A program made the position numbers and the translations under genes. Positions 33,153-43,940 of a DNA stretch of 64,000 nucleotides are shown in pieces. Numbering within the stretch: the first letter of the stretch is position 1; each line of letters begins with the position of its first letter. Below the pieces are notes generated by a model that saw nothing but the letters and a program-made list of their open reading frames with translations, was not told where the DNA came from and did no database searches. Source of the DNA: Alligator mississippiensis (Eukaryota > Chordata > Crocodylia > Alligatoridae); the NCBI RefSeq assembly GCF_030867095.1, contig NC_081824.1, positions 236,370,719 through 236,434,718 of the forward strand, given 5' to 3'.

Positions 33153-36100
33153 GTAGGGGCTGGGGCCGGGCCGGGCCGGGCCGGGGCGCGGTGCGCTGCG
33201 CAGCGCAGGCGAAGGGCTGCCGTTGCCGCCGCTGCGGGGACAGGGGGAAGGGGGAAGTTGGCCGCGGTGGAGCAGCCCGGACCGCGCTGAGGCGGAGCGG
33301 AGAGGCCGTCGCCATTTTGCGCGGCCGCGAGGCGTCCACCTAGGAGGGGCGCCGGGGCCGCGGAGAAGGGCCGGGCTGGGCCGGGCCGGGGCACGGGGTC
33401 GGCTCCGCGCCCGGGGCAGCAGGAGACGCCGGGCAGCGGGGGGAGGGGCGGCGCGGGCAGCGCGCGCCAAAATGGAGGCGGTGCCAAAGATGGCGGCGCC
33501 TGGGCGCGCGGGAGGCCCAGCAGCGGGCGGGCGGGGGTTCGTGTGGAGGCTCCGAGCGCGCGTCCCGCCCGCGGGACCCGAGCCGCTAACGGCCGCTGTC
33601 TCCCGCCAGAGACCAAGGTGTACGTGGGGAACCTGGGCACAGGCGCCGGGAAGGGTGAGCTGGAGAGAGCCTTCAGCTACTACGGGCCGCTGCGCACTGT
33701 GTGGATCGCCCGAAACCCGCCGGGCTTCGCCTTCGTGGAGTTCGAAGACCCCCGAGACGCTGAGGATGCTGTTCGTGGACTAGACGGAAAGTAGGTGTTG
33801 GGTTTTTTGGGGCTTTTTATTTATTTATTTTTAACAAGCTGCTGGCTCAGCGTTTGAGATTTGTCTTCAATTGAGGCGCATCCCTGATGGGGATTTCACA
33901 AGGGATAAATACATAGGTTTTTCTCGCTTTATGTGGGTTCCGTATGCGTGAATTCGCTGTTATGCAACAAGCCTTTTTATACCAAAAATGTGTTGTATGT
34001 GAGGTAAATTCACTCTTAAGGAGCGGTGTGGTAGACACCTGCAGTCAACTGCTTTGTGCGGTGCATTGGGAATGATAAGCACTAAAATATAGTCTCCTGT
34101 GTGGATCTGTGCTCCTTGCTCATTGTCTGCAACACGTTTCTGTAGTTGCCTCCCCCATTATGATAGTGCCCTGTGCTTGCGTGTACTGTCTGCTGTTGGA
34201 GAGTACCAAAATTGTCTTGTAAAAGTGGTAGAAATGGGTCTGGGGGTCAGTACAGTTGAGGTCTTGTAACATATCCCTATTTGTTACGCTGTAAAGTGGG
34301 ATCCCTTCATGCGAATTTGAGTTACATGCCATTTTTCAGGAACGGATGTACAACATAAGCAAGGGAAACCTGTGTCACTTACCCAGTTTCACTTTCTCAA
34401 TTGCAGGGTAATCTGCGGCTCCAGAGTTCGTGTAGAGCTGTCGACCGGCATGCCTCGTCGCTCCCGCTATGACAGACCTCCAGCCCGACGGCCGTTTGAT
34501 CCTAACGACAGGTGTTACGAATGTGGGGAGAAGGGTCATTATGCGTATGACTGTCATCGTTACAGTCGTCGGAGGAGGAGCCGGTACGTACGTGACCGGA
34601 GTGGTTGGTTGGTTGGTTGGCTAGGCCTGTTACTCTGGTAGTTTTTGTTAGCACAGAAGAGATTGTTACGCCGGTTTTGGTTATGGTTAACGTTAATGTT
34701 ATAACTAACTGTGCAGGCGTATGTTGCGATTTGTTGCTATTTCGTATGGACTGTCACTATCTTAATAATCAACCTGGTCAAAACCTTTCAGGTTTCTTCG
34801 TTTGAGTCAGTCGCCTTGATTCAGAATGTCACGAGCCTTAAGATTTCATGCTGAGGCGCCTTGCAAATCCGACACTTAAGATCCTCCTAGACCTTGAGGT
34901 GATCAGCATAAGAGGCCAGATCCCCTCGAGCCATCTACACCTAGCTTCACCTTATTCTTTAAGGGCAGAAAATTTGAGACGGTGACCGCCGTAACAGTAA
35001 ATTTGGCTTTCAATTGGGGCCCCCCCCTCCGGTTTAGAAAGAGGAACACCAGATTGACCACATGCCCACCTAGAAAAATCTTCTTGCGTCAATCAAGCCT
35101 CACCCTGGCTCATTTGGCTGTCAGTTTGATCGTCGTTAGATTGAAGAGAACACCTAGATGCAGCGATCGGCTATAGATACTTCTAGATCGTCTAGATCTG
35201 CTAGACCTTGGGCCAAAGAGGGTCGACCTGCAAACTTGCAAGGTTTATTTTAAATACACATTACAGTGTTTTTTTTTTAATTCTAATGTAATTCTGAAAT
35301 GTAATTCAGCTTTTTTTTAACATTTTTCTAGGTAGTAAAAATTGCTCAAGACAAATAGGCCCTGAGTTTTTTCCAACTGGCAGACACTAGTTTTTTAGTT
35401 GTCTGACTTTGACGTCAGCCGAGGCTCGCTTGCACTAATTGCTGGAACGTTGTTCTGAAAACCTTTGTCTCTAACCTAAAACTAGGTCACGGTCTAGATC
35501 CCATTCAAGATCCAGAGGAAGAAGGTATTCTCGCTCACGCAGCCGAAGTCGTGGGAGAAGGTAAACCACAAACTGTCTTATGCTTTCATTTCGGGGAAAT
35601 TGTCTAATGTGTTGTGTTAAAAAAAAAAAAAAATCTCTTTGCAGATCCAGGTCAGCTTCCCTTCGCCGATCACGGTCAATCTCTCCTCGTAGATCTAGAT
35701 CAATCTCACCCCGCAGATCCCGATCTGGTTCCCTAAAAAGATCAAGGTAATTACCAGATAATGTTTCCTTTCAAGGGGCTGGTTAAAAAAAATGATACTT
35801 GAGGTATCATGTGGGGTGGGGGAAGGTAGTTTGGAGAGCAGATTCTGTGGAAAGATTGTGGCATTTTTGCAGTGCAGAACTGATGCACTCAAGGCTAAAT
35901 TGAATAATATTAACTCTTAGGTACAGGGAAAGGCAACCTAAATGATCAAGGGTATAGCATAGTTGCCATACTAGGTGTGACTAAGAAGGGTAAGACACTT
36001 CAGTTTGGAAAGGAAGAATGTAATAGAGCTCTATAAAATCATGGAAGGGTGTGTGGACCAAGTGAACAGGGAACTATTTACCAAGTCCTAGAATATTAGT

Positions 36101-39100
36101 CCTAGGGGCACTTGCTGAAAGTACATTTTTATGCAATGCATAATTAACTTGTGGCCTTTGTTGTCACAGTAGGTAGCATAGCCAGGTTCAAAAAGGGGTT
36201 AAATTAATGGATGATAGTTCTGTTAATGGCTGTTGAACAGAATGGTTTCTCTAAACCAATAAATACCAGTGAGGTTATTGAATAGGGGGCAGTGGTTTTC
36301 AGCTCGTGGTCCACAGGCCCCTGGGGCTCTGCAGACTGTCTAAGAGGCCCACAACTCATGACTATGATCAATCAAAAGTATGTGAATACCCACACTTAAA
36401 ATTCAAAGGGTTCTGCACTTCCTTATGACATTTTTTGGGTGTCTACAAGTGGCAAAAGGTTGAAAACCACTGGAATACAGGGGATAGATCCCTCTAGTGA
36501 TGTCTTGTTTGATGTTTTCCCTTTAAAGCCCTGCCACTGTCAGACAGGATACTGGGCTAGATAGACCACTGGTCTGACCCAGTACGGCACTTCTTGTTTT
36601 CTTAATTTCCCTTGAACAGAAGTTGTAAAGCTGATGTTTGGAGTTTGAAACTACAATTTTAAAGGTGCAGTCTTTCTGTAGAATATTAGTGTTATTTCCA
36701 CATCATAATGTTCAAACTAAAAAGGACTGCTTTAAATACTGTATTAATGTTTTCTTCTCAGAGAGTGGATTGGTTTTCATTCATTTTTCTTTTAAATTGA
36801 GGTCTAGATCGAGGTCAAGGTCCAGATCCCGGTCTGTTACATGGCCAAGAAGCAGGTAAGATCTTTGCCACAATTGGCCATAGAATGATTAAGGAAATTT
36901 AAGGGTTCATCTAGTCTAATACTGTGCACACATGCACTTGCTCCTAAACCATCCTTGACAGCCTTTCAAGTCTCTTAAAAACCTTTGAAGGAAGAGAATT
37001 GATGAGTTCCCTGGCCCTCTTGCTCCATTATAGTTCTTATATTTAGGAATTGATTAGGAAGTAGGTGGAGAAGAAAGAGAGCAGTGAAGATGACAAAGAT
37101 GGAGCTCTTTGAGGAGAACTTAAGGAAGAAAAAATCAACTGAGCATTGGAGTTGGGAGAAAGAAATAAGAATTTGTTCCGTGAGGGGTAGAGGTGGGGAA
37201 CTGTGGAGCAAAGCCTTTTGCTGCCAGTATCTTATTTTTACCTCATGAGCACTCCATTGAGTTTTCCTCAATTTAACTTGCCCATTTTTATTCCCCCTGT
37301 CCATAGTAAAAGATAACTAGTGTTAACTGCAATATTCTGAGTGAGGTAGATTCTCCAGCATACTCTTGCATATCAGCTGTTGACTTTTAGCAGTTAGGAC
37401 TGTTTTCAGAGTCCGATATTTTTGGTTCTTATATGTTATAAAATCCCAGTATTCAGACTTTAAGGTGCATGCTTGTGGAAAACTTTCACTGAAAGTATGC
37501 AGTTTAAGTGGTTGCTGTAGTAAAGAAAACATCAGAATTGGCATTAGTCAAAAGTGGCTAAGAACTGGTTTTGTTTAGCATGTTTGATTTCTAAAATATT
37601 CACTTAGTGGTCAGAGAATTTCATGACTTCACAGCAGAACAAAGGAAATGTGTGCACAGAGGTACTATAGTTTTCTAACCAGTTAAATGTTCTCAGCTTT
37701 AAGTTAGCATCAAACATTTATAGTCATACAGCATGGGAAACCTAGTGCCTTGGTTACAAAACAACTACCATCAGAGATAATCTTGTGCTAAGGCCTTTCA
37801 TTGGAAAGGTTTTCTGGACAAAGAGCTACACCTGGCTTCCGTACTGTAGAAATTATTAGGTTGAATTCCACATTAATTGGGGGGGTTGTAAGCCAGACAA
37901 GATCCTCACATATATTTATTATGTGAATAATATATGTTCCTAAGGATAGCTGCTATCTGAAGATGAGCATCACAAGAGTTGAAATACGGAAACTGACACT
38001 GGGCAGTGATACTAGTAAATGCTTTTGGTATGGTGGTCCTGGTACTTTGGGGGGAAGATTGCAAATTTCCACAATTGGGGCATGACTTCATTAACGTATA
38101 AAGCATGGCTAAAATTGTGCTTTAGGTGGTTGTGTGGGGGTGGTACTTTGGCTTTGTTTTTGAGACTTGTACAAGCGAGTTGGCTAACATTTGGTGCACA
38201 CAAGCTTGTCAGGAGGGCTGATTGATTGATTTTTTGCATTATCTTTGTAATGTAGAGATGAAAAGAAATACAAGAATCAATATCGAAAGATTGCTAAAGC
38301 ACAAGGGTCCTGTGGCTACAGCCCTGTTGGTCTTTGGGGAAAAATAAAGTTTCCTGTTCAGAATGTATATAGTGGTTGAGTGACTTTTTGTTGACAGACC
38401 TGGATTGTTTCTTTAAGCTTGAAGTGTTACATAATGTTTCGCACCTTGCTAGCCCTGAAGTTTATGAAAACTGGAACTAGCCAAGGGAAGCCTTGGCTAC
38501 TGGAAACCTAAAATACCTTTTGCAGAGAAACCTGTCTAAAAAATTTAAGCTATTGTCATGGGGATAGTGTTAGTAGCATTGTTTTCCAGGTTAATCCCTC
38601 TGAGAAAAAAATTGCAGTTTTCAGTAGAGACACACATAGTTGAAGACTTAAGTGCCTGGTCCTTACTAACATGAAGAGTGTTTTCAGGAGAGTACTATTG
38701 CAAAACTAACATTTGACTCTCCAGAAGAAGGTATACATTCATCTTGGTGAAAACTTTCAAGTTTGGAATACGGCAACCAATTGCTTTTTATGAATTACTA
38801 GTCAAAGCTTTGTTCAGTGTACTCCTGTGAATGGTCTCATGTATTGAGCATTAATCTAGAACAGAATAGTGAATGAAAACTGCCACATACAATACTAAAA
38901 GAGAAAGGTGTCCTGAAATTTAGCAGCAAAAGTTCCACAAACTGATGGATTTTGACCTTTAGGTAACTTCACTTACATGCATGCCACTGGCTCCATTGCT
39001 GAGTTATATTTCTCTCCTATTGTAGGTCGGGGTCCCGTGGTAGATCTAAATCTGGCTCACCTGCTAAAAGGTGAGGGTGTAAAGCAGAAGCCTTCCGTAA

Positions 39101-40998
39101 ATACTTAATTATTTAGTATTGCTTTGTTGTGATTCACAAAGCTCTTTGCCTGGATCAGTATGTCAATTTACATTTTGAAGGATTTCTTGTTGGTAGGATT
39201 TAGTTATGGGAAATTCTTACAGAATTAGGTATCCATGGTCTTATCCGATACCATTGTGGCTCTATAATAATGGCTTTGCATGCATATAGGGGGTTACCCT
39301 ATTCTTATTGTCTTTTCTTTTTCCTTTTTTGTGTTTTGCTTAAGCTTTTTGTAATTTTCCCACACAGTTCTTGTTTCATCTTGCTCACTTTTGCCACTTT
39401 CAAGATACTGCACCTGTTTCACAAAATTATGTAACGATTTAGTGTGATGCTCTTAAAACATTTGTAGGATTTTCCCTTTTTGAAGGGTTTCAAGTTAGTT
39501 TTTTTTCTTAGCTTTTCCAGCAATGTTGCTTTCTGATGTCTTCTGGTCTGAAGCTTGCTGCTCAGAATGAGTCTGTGATAAGTTGAGGATACTTATCTTC
39601 AGTGCTAGTAGGGTTGGTGGGGATTAGTTAAAATCTGCACACGTTCTTTGGAAAGGTCTGGCTAAATTGTAAGTGATAATTAATCTTACGTGCAGTCCAG
39701 GGCTGGGAGATTTTTACTGTTTTGTCTGGAAATTAAAGCATCATTTCAAGTTTTATTGGTTAAATTTTATTCTTCCCATTTTGACAGCCGATCAAAATCC
39801 AGATCAGCATCTCCAAAGAGAAGGTAAGTTGACTAATATAGACAGGACTAACATTGGAGAGTGTTCATTGATTTATACTCAAGTCAGAGTTTTATCAACG
39901 CTGAAGCTATTAACAGGCTTTTCCCTGTATTTCTATTCCAAATTTAAAGCATAACCTTTGATGCTTGGAGTTATAGACTGGTCTTTTAAACGCATGATAG
40001 CATTTAGATTATGAAAGAGTGGGGCTAGATATAAAGCTGCATGAAAATGATACACGACGTGCTTTGAACATCTTGCCTTGCTACTGCTGAATTACTTCAC
40101 TTCTTTCATAGAATAAAAGGACTAGAGGGGGCCTGTAATATTGAGTCTGGTTATTGGAGAGTTCACATGTGAGAGCATAAGCTTAAAGCAAAGAATACAT
40201 TTATGGACAAATAGTGTGAAAGCTTACCTTAGAAAGTTGAGTTAGTGACTCCAATGACTTGTAACTAATTTTTTTTCAGAAGGAACAAGTCTATGAACCT
40301 TGGATTCTAATTAATCCTTTATGGGCATCCTAAATCCAGTTTATCAAAAGCATTTATAAATGAAGTGGGAGGATCTGAATAGGAAATATGTAAATGGCTT
40401 TGAATAAAACTAGAAAGGACTTCATACTTAATGTAGAAAGTGGACTGTGAAGGCATTTTGTAACATAGCTATCTGTTTGAATTGAGTCATATTGGTGTAA
40501 TCTTTTGCTGGCTTTAGCAGCTGTTGACGTGATAAAAGCAAGATGAAGTTCTCAGTGCCTTTTGTAATCCAGATGAGTATTTATCAGACCTGTATATTTT
40601 GGCATAATCATTAGCCTTGCTTTTCCAGTTTTAGTCAAAGCCATTTTAAGTAGTTTCCATTAATCTGAATTTAAGAATCTTCCTCAGGACATCTGAAGGC
40701 ATGTTTGTTAAGATGGGTAGAAATCTTCTGTGGAAAGGAAATGTATACAAACTGGCATAGGTAGTAACTTTCATGCTGATGCTCACTTCCTAAGAGCTAC
40801 TGTTTCACCCTCAGTGAGATCTCTTCTACTTCTGAGAATCTTTCAGATTCAGTGCATATTTACTGTACGTTTCTGTGATGGCGTTGCTTCCAAATCAATA
40901 CTGGGGAGTTACTCTTGCTAATTTCTGTTTCTTTCACTTTCAGCCGTTCACCATCAGGAACCCCTCGAAGGAGTGCAAGTCCGGAAAGAATTGATTAA
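33125..40998 (+). CDS. SRSF7: SRSF7, ancestral-position copy, complete
   Basis: This encodes serine/arginine-rich splicing factor 7, a nuclear RNA-binding regulator of exon choice and mRNA export. Nine exons are read: 33125-33152, 33610-33790, 34407-34583, 35486-35560, 35645-35746, 36802-36855, 39026-39070, 39788-39823 and 40944-40998. They give 753 nt, 250 residues, or 235 without the 45-bp exon 7. The order is [13 protein letters not shown] with VYVGNL and GFAFVEFE, zinc knuckle [14 protein letters not shown], and an RS tail ending [10 protein letters not shown]. All splice sites are canonical and the frame is intact. The position beside GEMIN6 and GALM matches the human locus. Intron 3 carries a probable poison exon, the expected route of self-regulation. 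Confidence 0.96.
33610..33790 (+). CDS. SRSF7: SRSF7 exon 2 (RRM)
   Basis: 181 bp after ctcccgccag and before gtaggt. It carries both RNP motifs and [19 protein letters not shown]. Confidence 0.96.
33912..34374. mobile_element. Tigger-like MITE in SRSF7 intron 2
   Basis: Ends cataggtttttctcgctttatg and cataagcaagggaaacctgtg are imperfect inverted repeats. TA precedes the left end. It accounts for most of intron 2 and is absent from the minus copy, so it inserted after the duplication or into this copy alone. Confidence 0.7.
34407..34583 (+). CDS. SRSF7: SRSF7 exon 3 (RRM end and zinc knuckle)
   Basis: 177 bp after ttgcag and before gtacgt. It encodes [19 protein letters not shown] and the CCHC knuckle that distinguishes SRSF7 from SRSF3. 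Confidence 0.96.
34429..35554 (+). repeat. Plus arm of near-identical inverted SRSF7 tract
   Basis: This is the counterpart of 18678-19802 on the other strand. It begins 22 bp into exon 3 and ends six bases before the end of exon 4. Intron 3, normally free to drift, is conserved between copies throughout. Confidence 0.93.
34792..34898 (+). other. SRSF7: Probable poison cassette exon, plus SRSF7
   Basis: The acceptor aaacctttcag is at 34781-34791. Joined to exon 3 it reads RFLRLSQSP then TGA at 34817-34819. GAG|GTGATC is a possible donor; others downstream could extend it. SRSF7 intron 3 is known to hold a highly conserved premature-stop exon in mammals. Confidence 0.62.
35486..35560 (+). CDS. 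SRSF7: SRSF7 exon 4
   Basis: 75 bp after aaactag and before gtaaac, encoding [16 protein letters not shown] and more RS repeats. It retains the human-like H. Confidence 0.94.
35645..35746 (+). CDS. SRSF7: SRSF7 exon 5
   Basis: 102 bp of regular RRSRS blocks (SISPRRSRS twice) between ctttgcag and gtaatt. Confidence 0.93.
35940..36600 (+). mobile_element. CR1-like LINE 3' fragment in SRSF7 intron 5
   Basis: It contains ctataaaatcatggaaggg, gccaggttcaaaaaggggtt and the tail ggatactgggctagatagac followed by ctggtctgacccagta, as in reptile CR1/L2-type ends. A hAT element splits it at about 36290-36472. Confidence 0.7.
36290..36472. mobile_element. hAT-type element nested in CR1
   Basis: Ends cagtggttttcagctcgtgg and aaaggttgaaaaccactg are inverted repeats. 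The flanks gaataggg and gaatacag are a decayed duplication. Confidence 0.72.
36802..36855 (+). CDS. SRSF7: SRSF7 exon 6
   Basis: 54 bp encoding RS repeats and VTWPRS, ending before gtaaga. The acceptor is an unusual attgag preceded by a T-rich tract. Confidence 0.88.
36875..37020 (-). mobile_element. Short CR1 tail in SRSF7 intron 6
   Basis: Ccatagaatgattaagg followed by gttcatctagtctaatact resembles an old CR1 3' end read from the minus strand. It is badly decayed. Confidence 0.45.
37021..39025 (+). other. Rest of SRSF7 intron 6
   Basis: No other exon is supported. Introns 7 and 8 (39071-39787, 39824-40943) are also free of recognisable elements. Confidence 0.6.
39026..39070 (+). CDS. SRSF7: SRSF7 exon 7, probable cassette exon
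   Basis: 45 bp between attgtag and gtgagg, in frame, encoding [16 protein letters not shown] know no equivalent in the main human isoform and found none in the minus copy. It may be alternatively used. Confidence 0.72.
39788..39823 (+). CDS. SRSF7: SRSF7 exon 8 ([12 protein letters not shown])
   Basis: 36 bp between ttgacag and gtaagt, matching the penultimate human exon. Confidence 0.93.
40944..40998 (+). CDS. SRSF7: SRSF7 terminal exon
   Basis: After cactttcag it encodes [18 protein letters not shown] and TAA. Human ends [14 protein letters not shown], so T and I are changes in this copy. Confidence 0.95.
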
Positions 40999-41231
40999 GA
41001 TTACAAAATTAACCCTTTAGAAAAGAAAGATATTTTGTTTACATTATTATAAGGGATTTTGTGGTGTCTTTTGATGTAAATGTAAGGATTTAGCTAGAAA
41101 GATATATCAGTCAGTTGGCAATTGACATGAATCTGGATCTTTTAAACATCAGTAGACTAGTGCACAGCTTTTCTTGTACGTATTAACATCCTGTGATCTG
41201 GAAATGTGGGACTTTTTTATTGGCACATTGA

Positions 41232-41237
41232 AATAAA
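41232..41237 (+). terminator. SRSF7 polyadenylation signal
   Basis: AATAAA lies 234 bp after the stop, in a segment also conserved in the minus copy. Confidence 0.75.
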
Positions 41238-41943
41238 ATGTATTTCTAACGAAATCTTTTTGTGGTAAACCTACTACTTCTGTTACAACTTGGTTGTCTT
41301 AAGTTGTGTGCCACTGAAGTTGATGTGCAGAACATTAGACTTCTAAAAACGGTGATAATATTGGTGTAACCCCATGGAATCAGTCATTGCCTTCCTGTTT
41401 GTTTTTGGATAGCCCCTGGTGGTCTGGACTTCCTGTTTCTGCTTCCATTTTAAGATGCACAAAGAGATGAAATTGTAAGTTATCTATAAATGGTTTCTGT
41501 GAAAGGTATTTGTGCCCTTCTTTTGCTTTATGGTATCTAAAAGTGATCTGCAAGAGGCCTATTTTTTCCACTTGATTTTTACTTAAAATTTTTATTCAAG
41601 ACCAATGACGTACCAGATATCTTAGTCTTAGTTGAAGGGGCAGAGGTCTTTACTCAAAAAGTTAAATTGTTGAAATTAGATGAGTATTGGTAAAAAGGTC
41701 TATATACATACTGAAAATCTGTAACAGCTCAGTCACCACTGCTTTTCATTGTATTTCATCTGGCTTTTCAGTCATACACTGTAAAGAGAAAAGTATATTT
41801 CTTAACTTATAAAGAAGAAAACGAATGGCATAAGCACAACACTGTTATTTAAAAGTGATCTATGACACACATTCAGGGAAATTAGTGCAACAATATTGTG
41901 GCATTTTTCTCTCCTATGGCTTATTCAGTTTTTCCCCTTAGAC
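41238..41943. other. Intergenic after SRSF7
   Basis: Nothing recognised. Confidence 0.5.
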
Positions 41944-42207
41944 CAGGGGTGTCAAACTTCAGGCCTGCAGGCAGGGTCTGGCCTGCAGAGCCCTGTTGTG
42001 TGGCTAGTAGAAGAGCAGGGAATTTGGGGGTGGGACCCATTACCTAAATCTGGGGTGATCCCTATTGGGCATGTGTTGGCAGTGGGGGGCAAGTGACTGC
42101 TGCATTAGCCACTGCTGCTTGCCCCACTGCTTCATCTAGATCTTGTTTGCAAAGAACCCTGCAGTCCGGATCCAGCCTGCAGGGGTGAGGTGAGTTTGAC
42201 GCCCCTA
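41944..42207. mobile_element. hAT-type element (gtcaaact termini)
   Basis: Ends caggggtgtcaaact and agtttgacgccccta are inverted repeats. Flanks ccttagac and ccttaaac match at seven of eight bases. Confidence 0.85.
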
Positions 42208-42215
42208 CCTTAAAC

Positions 42216-43940
42216 AAACTGGGCTGCTATAACTACTTTCAAATAGTGCAATCACAAAACAGCCTTTTGGTTGATGATTAAAAATAAAATTGTCTAGGTA
42301 GTGATGGACTAATTTCTAGCACACAGCAGATGCAATATTAAACAACTTAATGAATTGTGAGCAAGTATGCCAATCCTCATAAGCAGACTTGACTATAATT
42401 ATCTGGCAATTGGAAGGTATGGTACTTCCTCTTGAAACTGACTGTGGCTGCCTTTAGGCTTGATTAACAAGGACACTTCGATTGCCAGCATCCTTTTTGA
42501 GAAAAATTCAAGCACGTTAATATTCTGGGATATTTTGCTGTCACAATCAATAGTAAAAATCTATTGGGGTTTCCCAAAAAGGATTTGAGTTTGAAAGGGT
42601 AGATTTCTGTTTGGGCTTCTACTGAACCACTTAATGGCAGTTCATACCTTTTAAAAAGTGCAAACTTTAAAATTCCCTTCATGGACATTAAGACTAAGCT
42701 TGGGTAACCCAAAATTTTCAGATAACAGACTTTTCGTTTAATATTAAATTTGCACCCGGTAGACTCCATTGACACTTTGAAAAGGTCTGGCTAGTGTCAA
42801 GTCTTAAATCTACCAGTCACTTTAGTAGCTTTTCTCATTTTTTTTCTTGTGTAAAGTTGCGTGCATATACAGTGCATTAGTGCTTAGCAATGGGAATTGA
42901 TGCTCTAGGTCCGGATTCTGCTGTGATTTAACATTCTGATAATATCCATATGACGATTGTAAACTGCAAAATGGGAGCAGGAGGTGACAACATTGTATGA
43001 TTTTCCTCAAACAATTAGCAACAATGCCCAGAAAGCTGTTACTTATGACATTCATTTGTATGGAGTATTGACTTCCATTGCCTGGCAGTTTTACAGTAAA
43101 AGTACCACACAGGTGGTCTTGAATTTGATCAGCTGTTTCTCTTATCTTTCTGTACTGTTACGGCAAGCCTACTCCACAATAAACCTGCAGACTAAAACCA
43201 CTCTACTGGTACCTCTCTTCTTCAAGACTCTTTCCACCCTTTAAAGCAAGGACTCAGTTGCTCTTCCTTAGTTGACAGTCTACTCTGATCACTGAAATAC
43301 GATTTCACCAAAAGTAGGTGTATTGGGGTGCAGGAATATACCAAGTAGAAGTAGTGTTAATTTGCAATTCCCTGCATGGGGCAATTACACTACTGTCTGA
43401 ACTGGGCAGTCCAGGCTGCAAAGGGGCTACTAGTGGCATTAGTACCTGTTAATGCTGCTGCTTGCCATCAGGGTGGATCTCCCCCTGGTGTGTAGGGGTT
43501 ATTGCTGTCCATGTGTCCACTTTCCACCACCAGGACTAGGTTCAATTCTATTGGAACATGTAATAGTGTGGTTCATCTTTCTTTCACAGAGTAGGTGTAC
43601 ATTTCAATGTATTGCTTGGTCCATAGCCTTGCAAGTTTTGAGGCAAAAGCATTCCTTGGCCATGTTGTCTAACATGGGAAGCCCTGCCTGCATCCACACT
43701 GCTTATTGGTCTTTTTTTGGTGCTCAAATTTCTAAACAATCCAGTACAGTCCTAGAGGCTGCTCTAGTATAACTTCTCCCTTAATAACTTGGGGTGGTTA
43801 TTGATCTCATTCCACTGTATGTGGTCAGCCTAGCTTTGCTGCCCAGTTTGGAGCAGTGGTCAGAACCATAGGTTCTGTGTATGAATATCCTTGTATCTGG
43901 CCAAATAACAGCGTGGTAGTAGTTTGGATGCACTTAAAGG
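42216..43940. other. Intergenic, nothing recognised
   Basis: A 106-codon frame at 43452-43772 has no family motif. Confidence 0.5.

Larger units (their letters stand above)
32620..33800. promoter_or_regulatory. CpG island of plus SRSF7
   Basis: This strongly CpG-rich DNA spans the promoter, exon 1, intron 1 and exon 2 of the plus copy. Several long open frames on both strands inside it reflect GC content. Confidence 0.88.

Noticed and set aside
33059-33783. Long open frames on both strands in the plus SRSF7 CpG island (186-193 codons)
   Set aside because: They are rich in R, A, P and G from GC composition, overlap SRSF7 exons and have no homologous motif.
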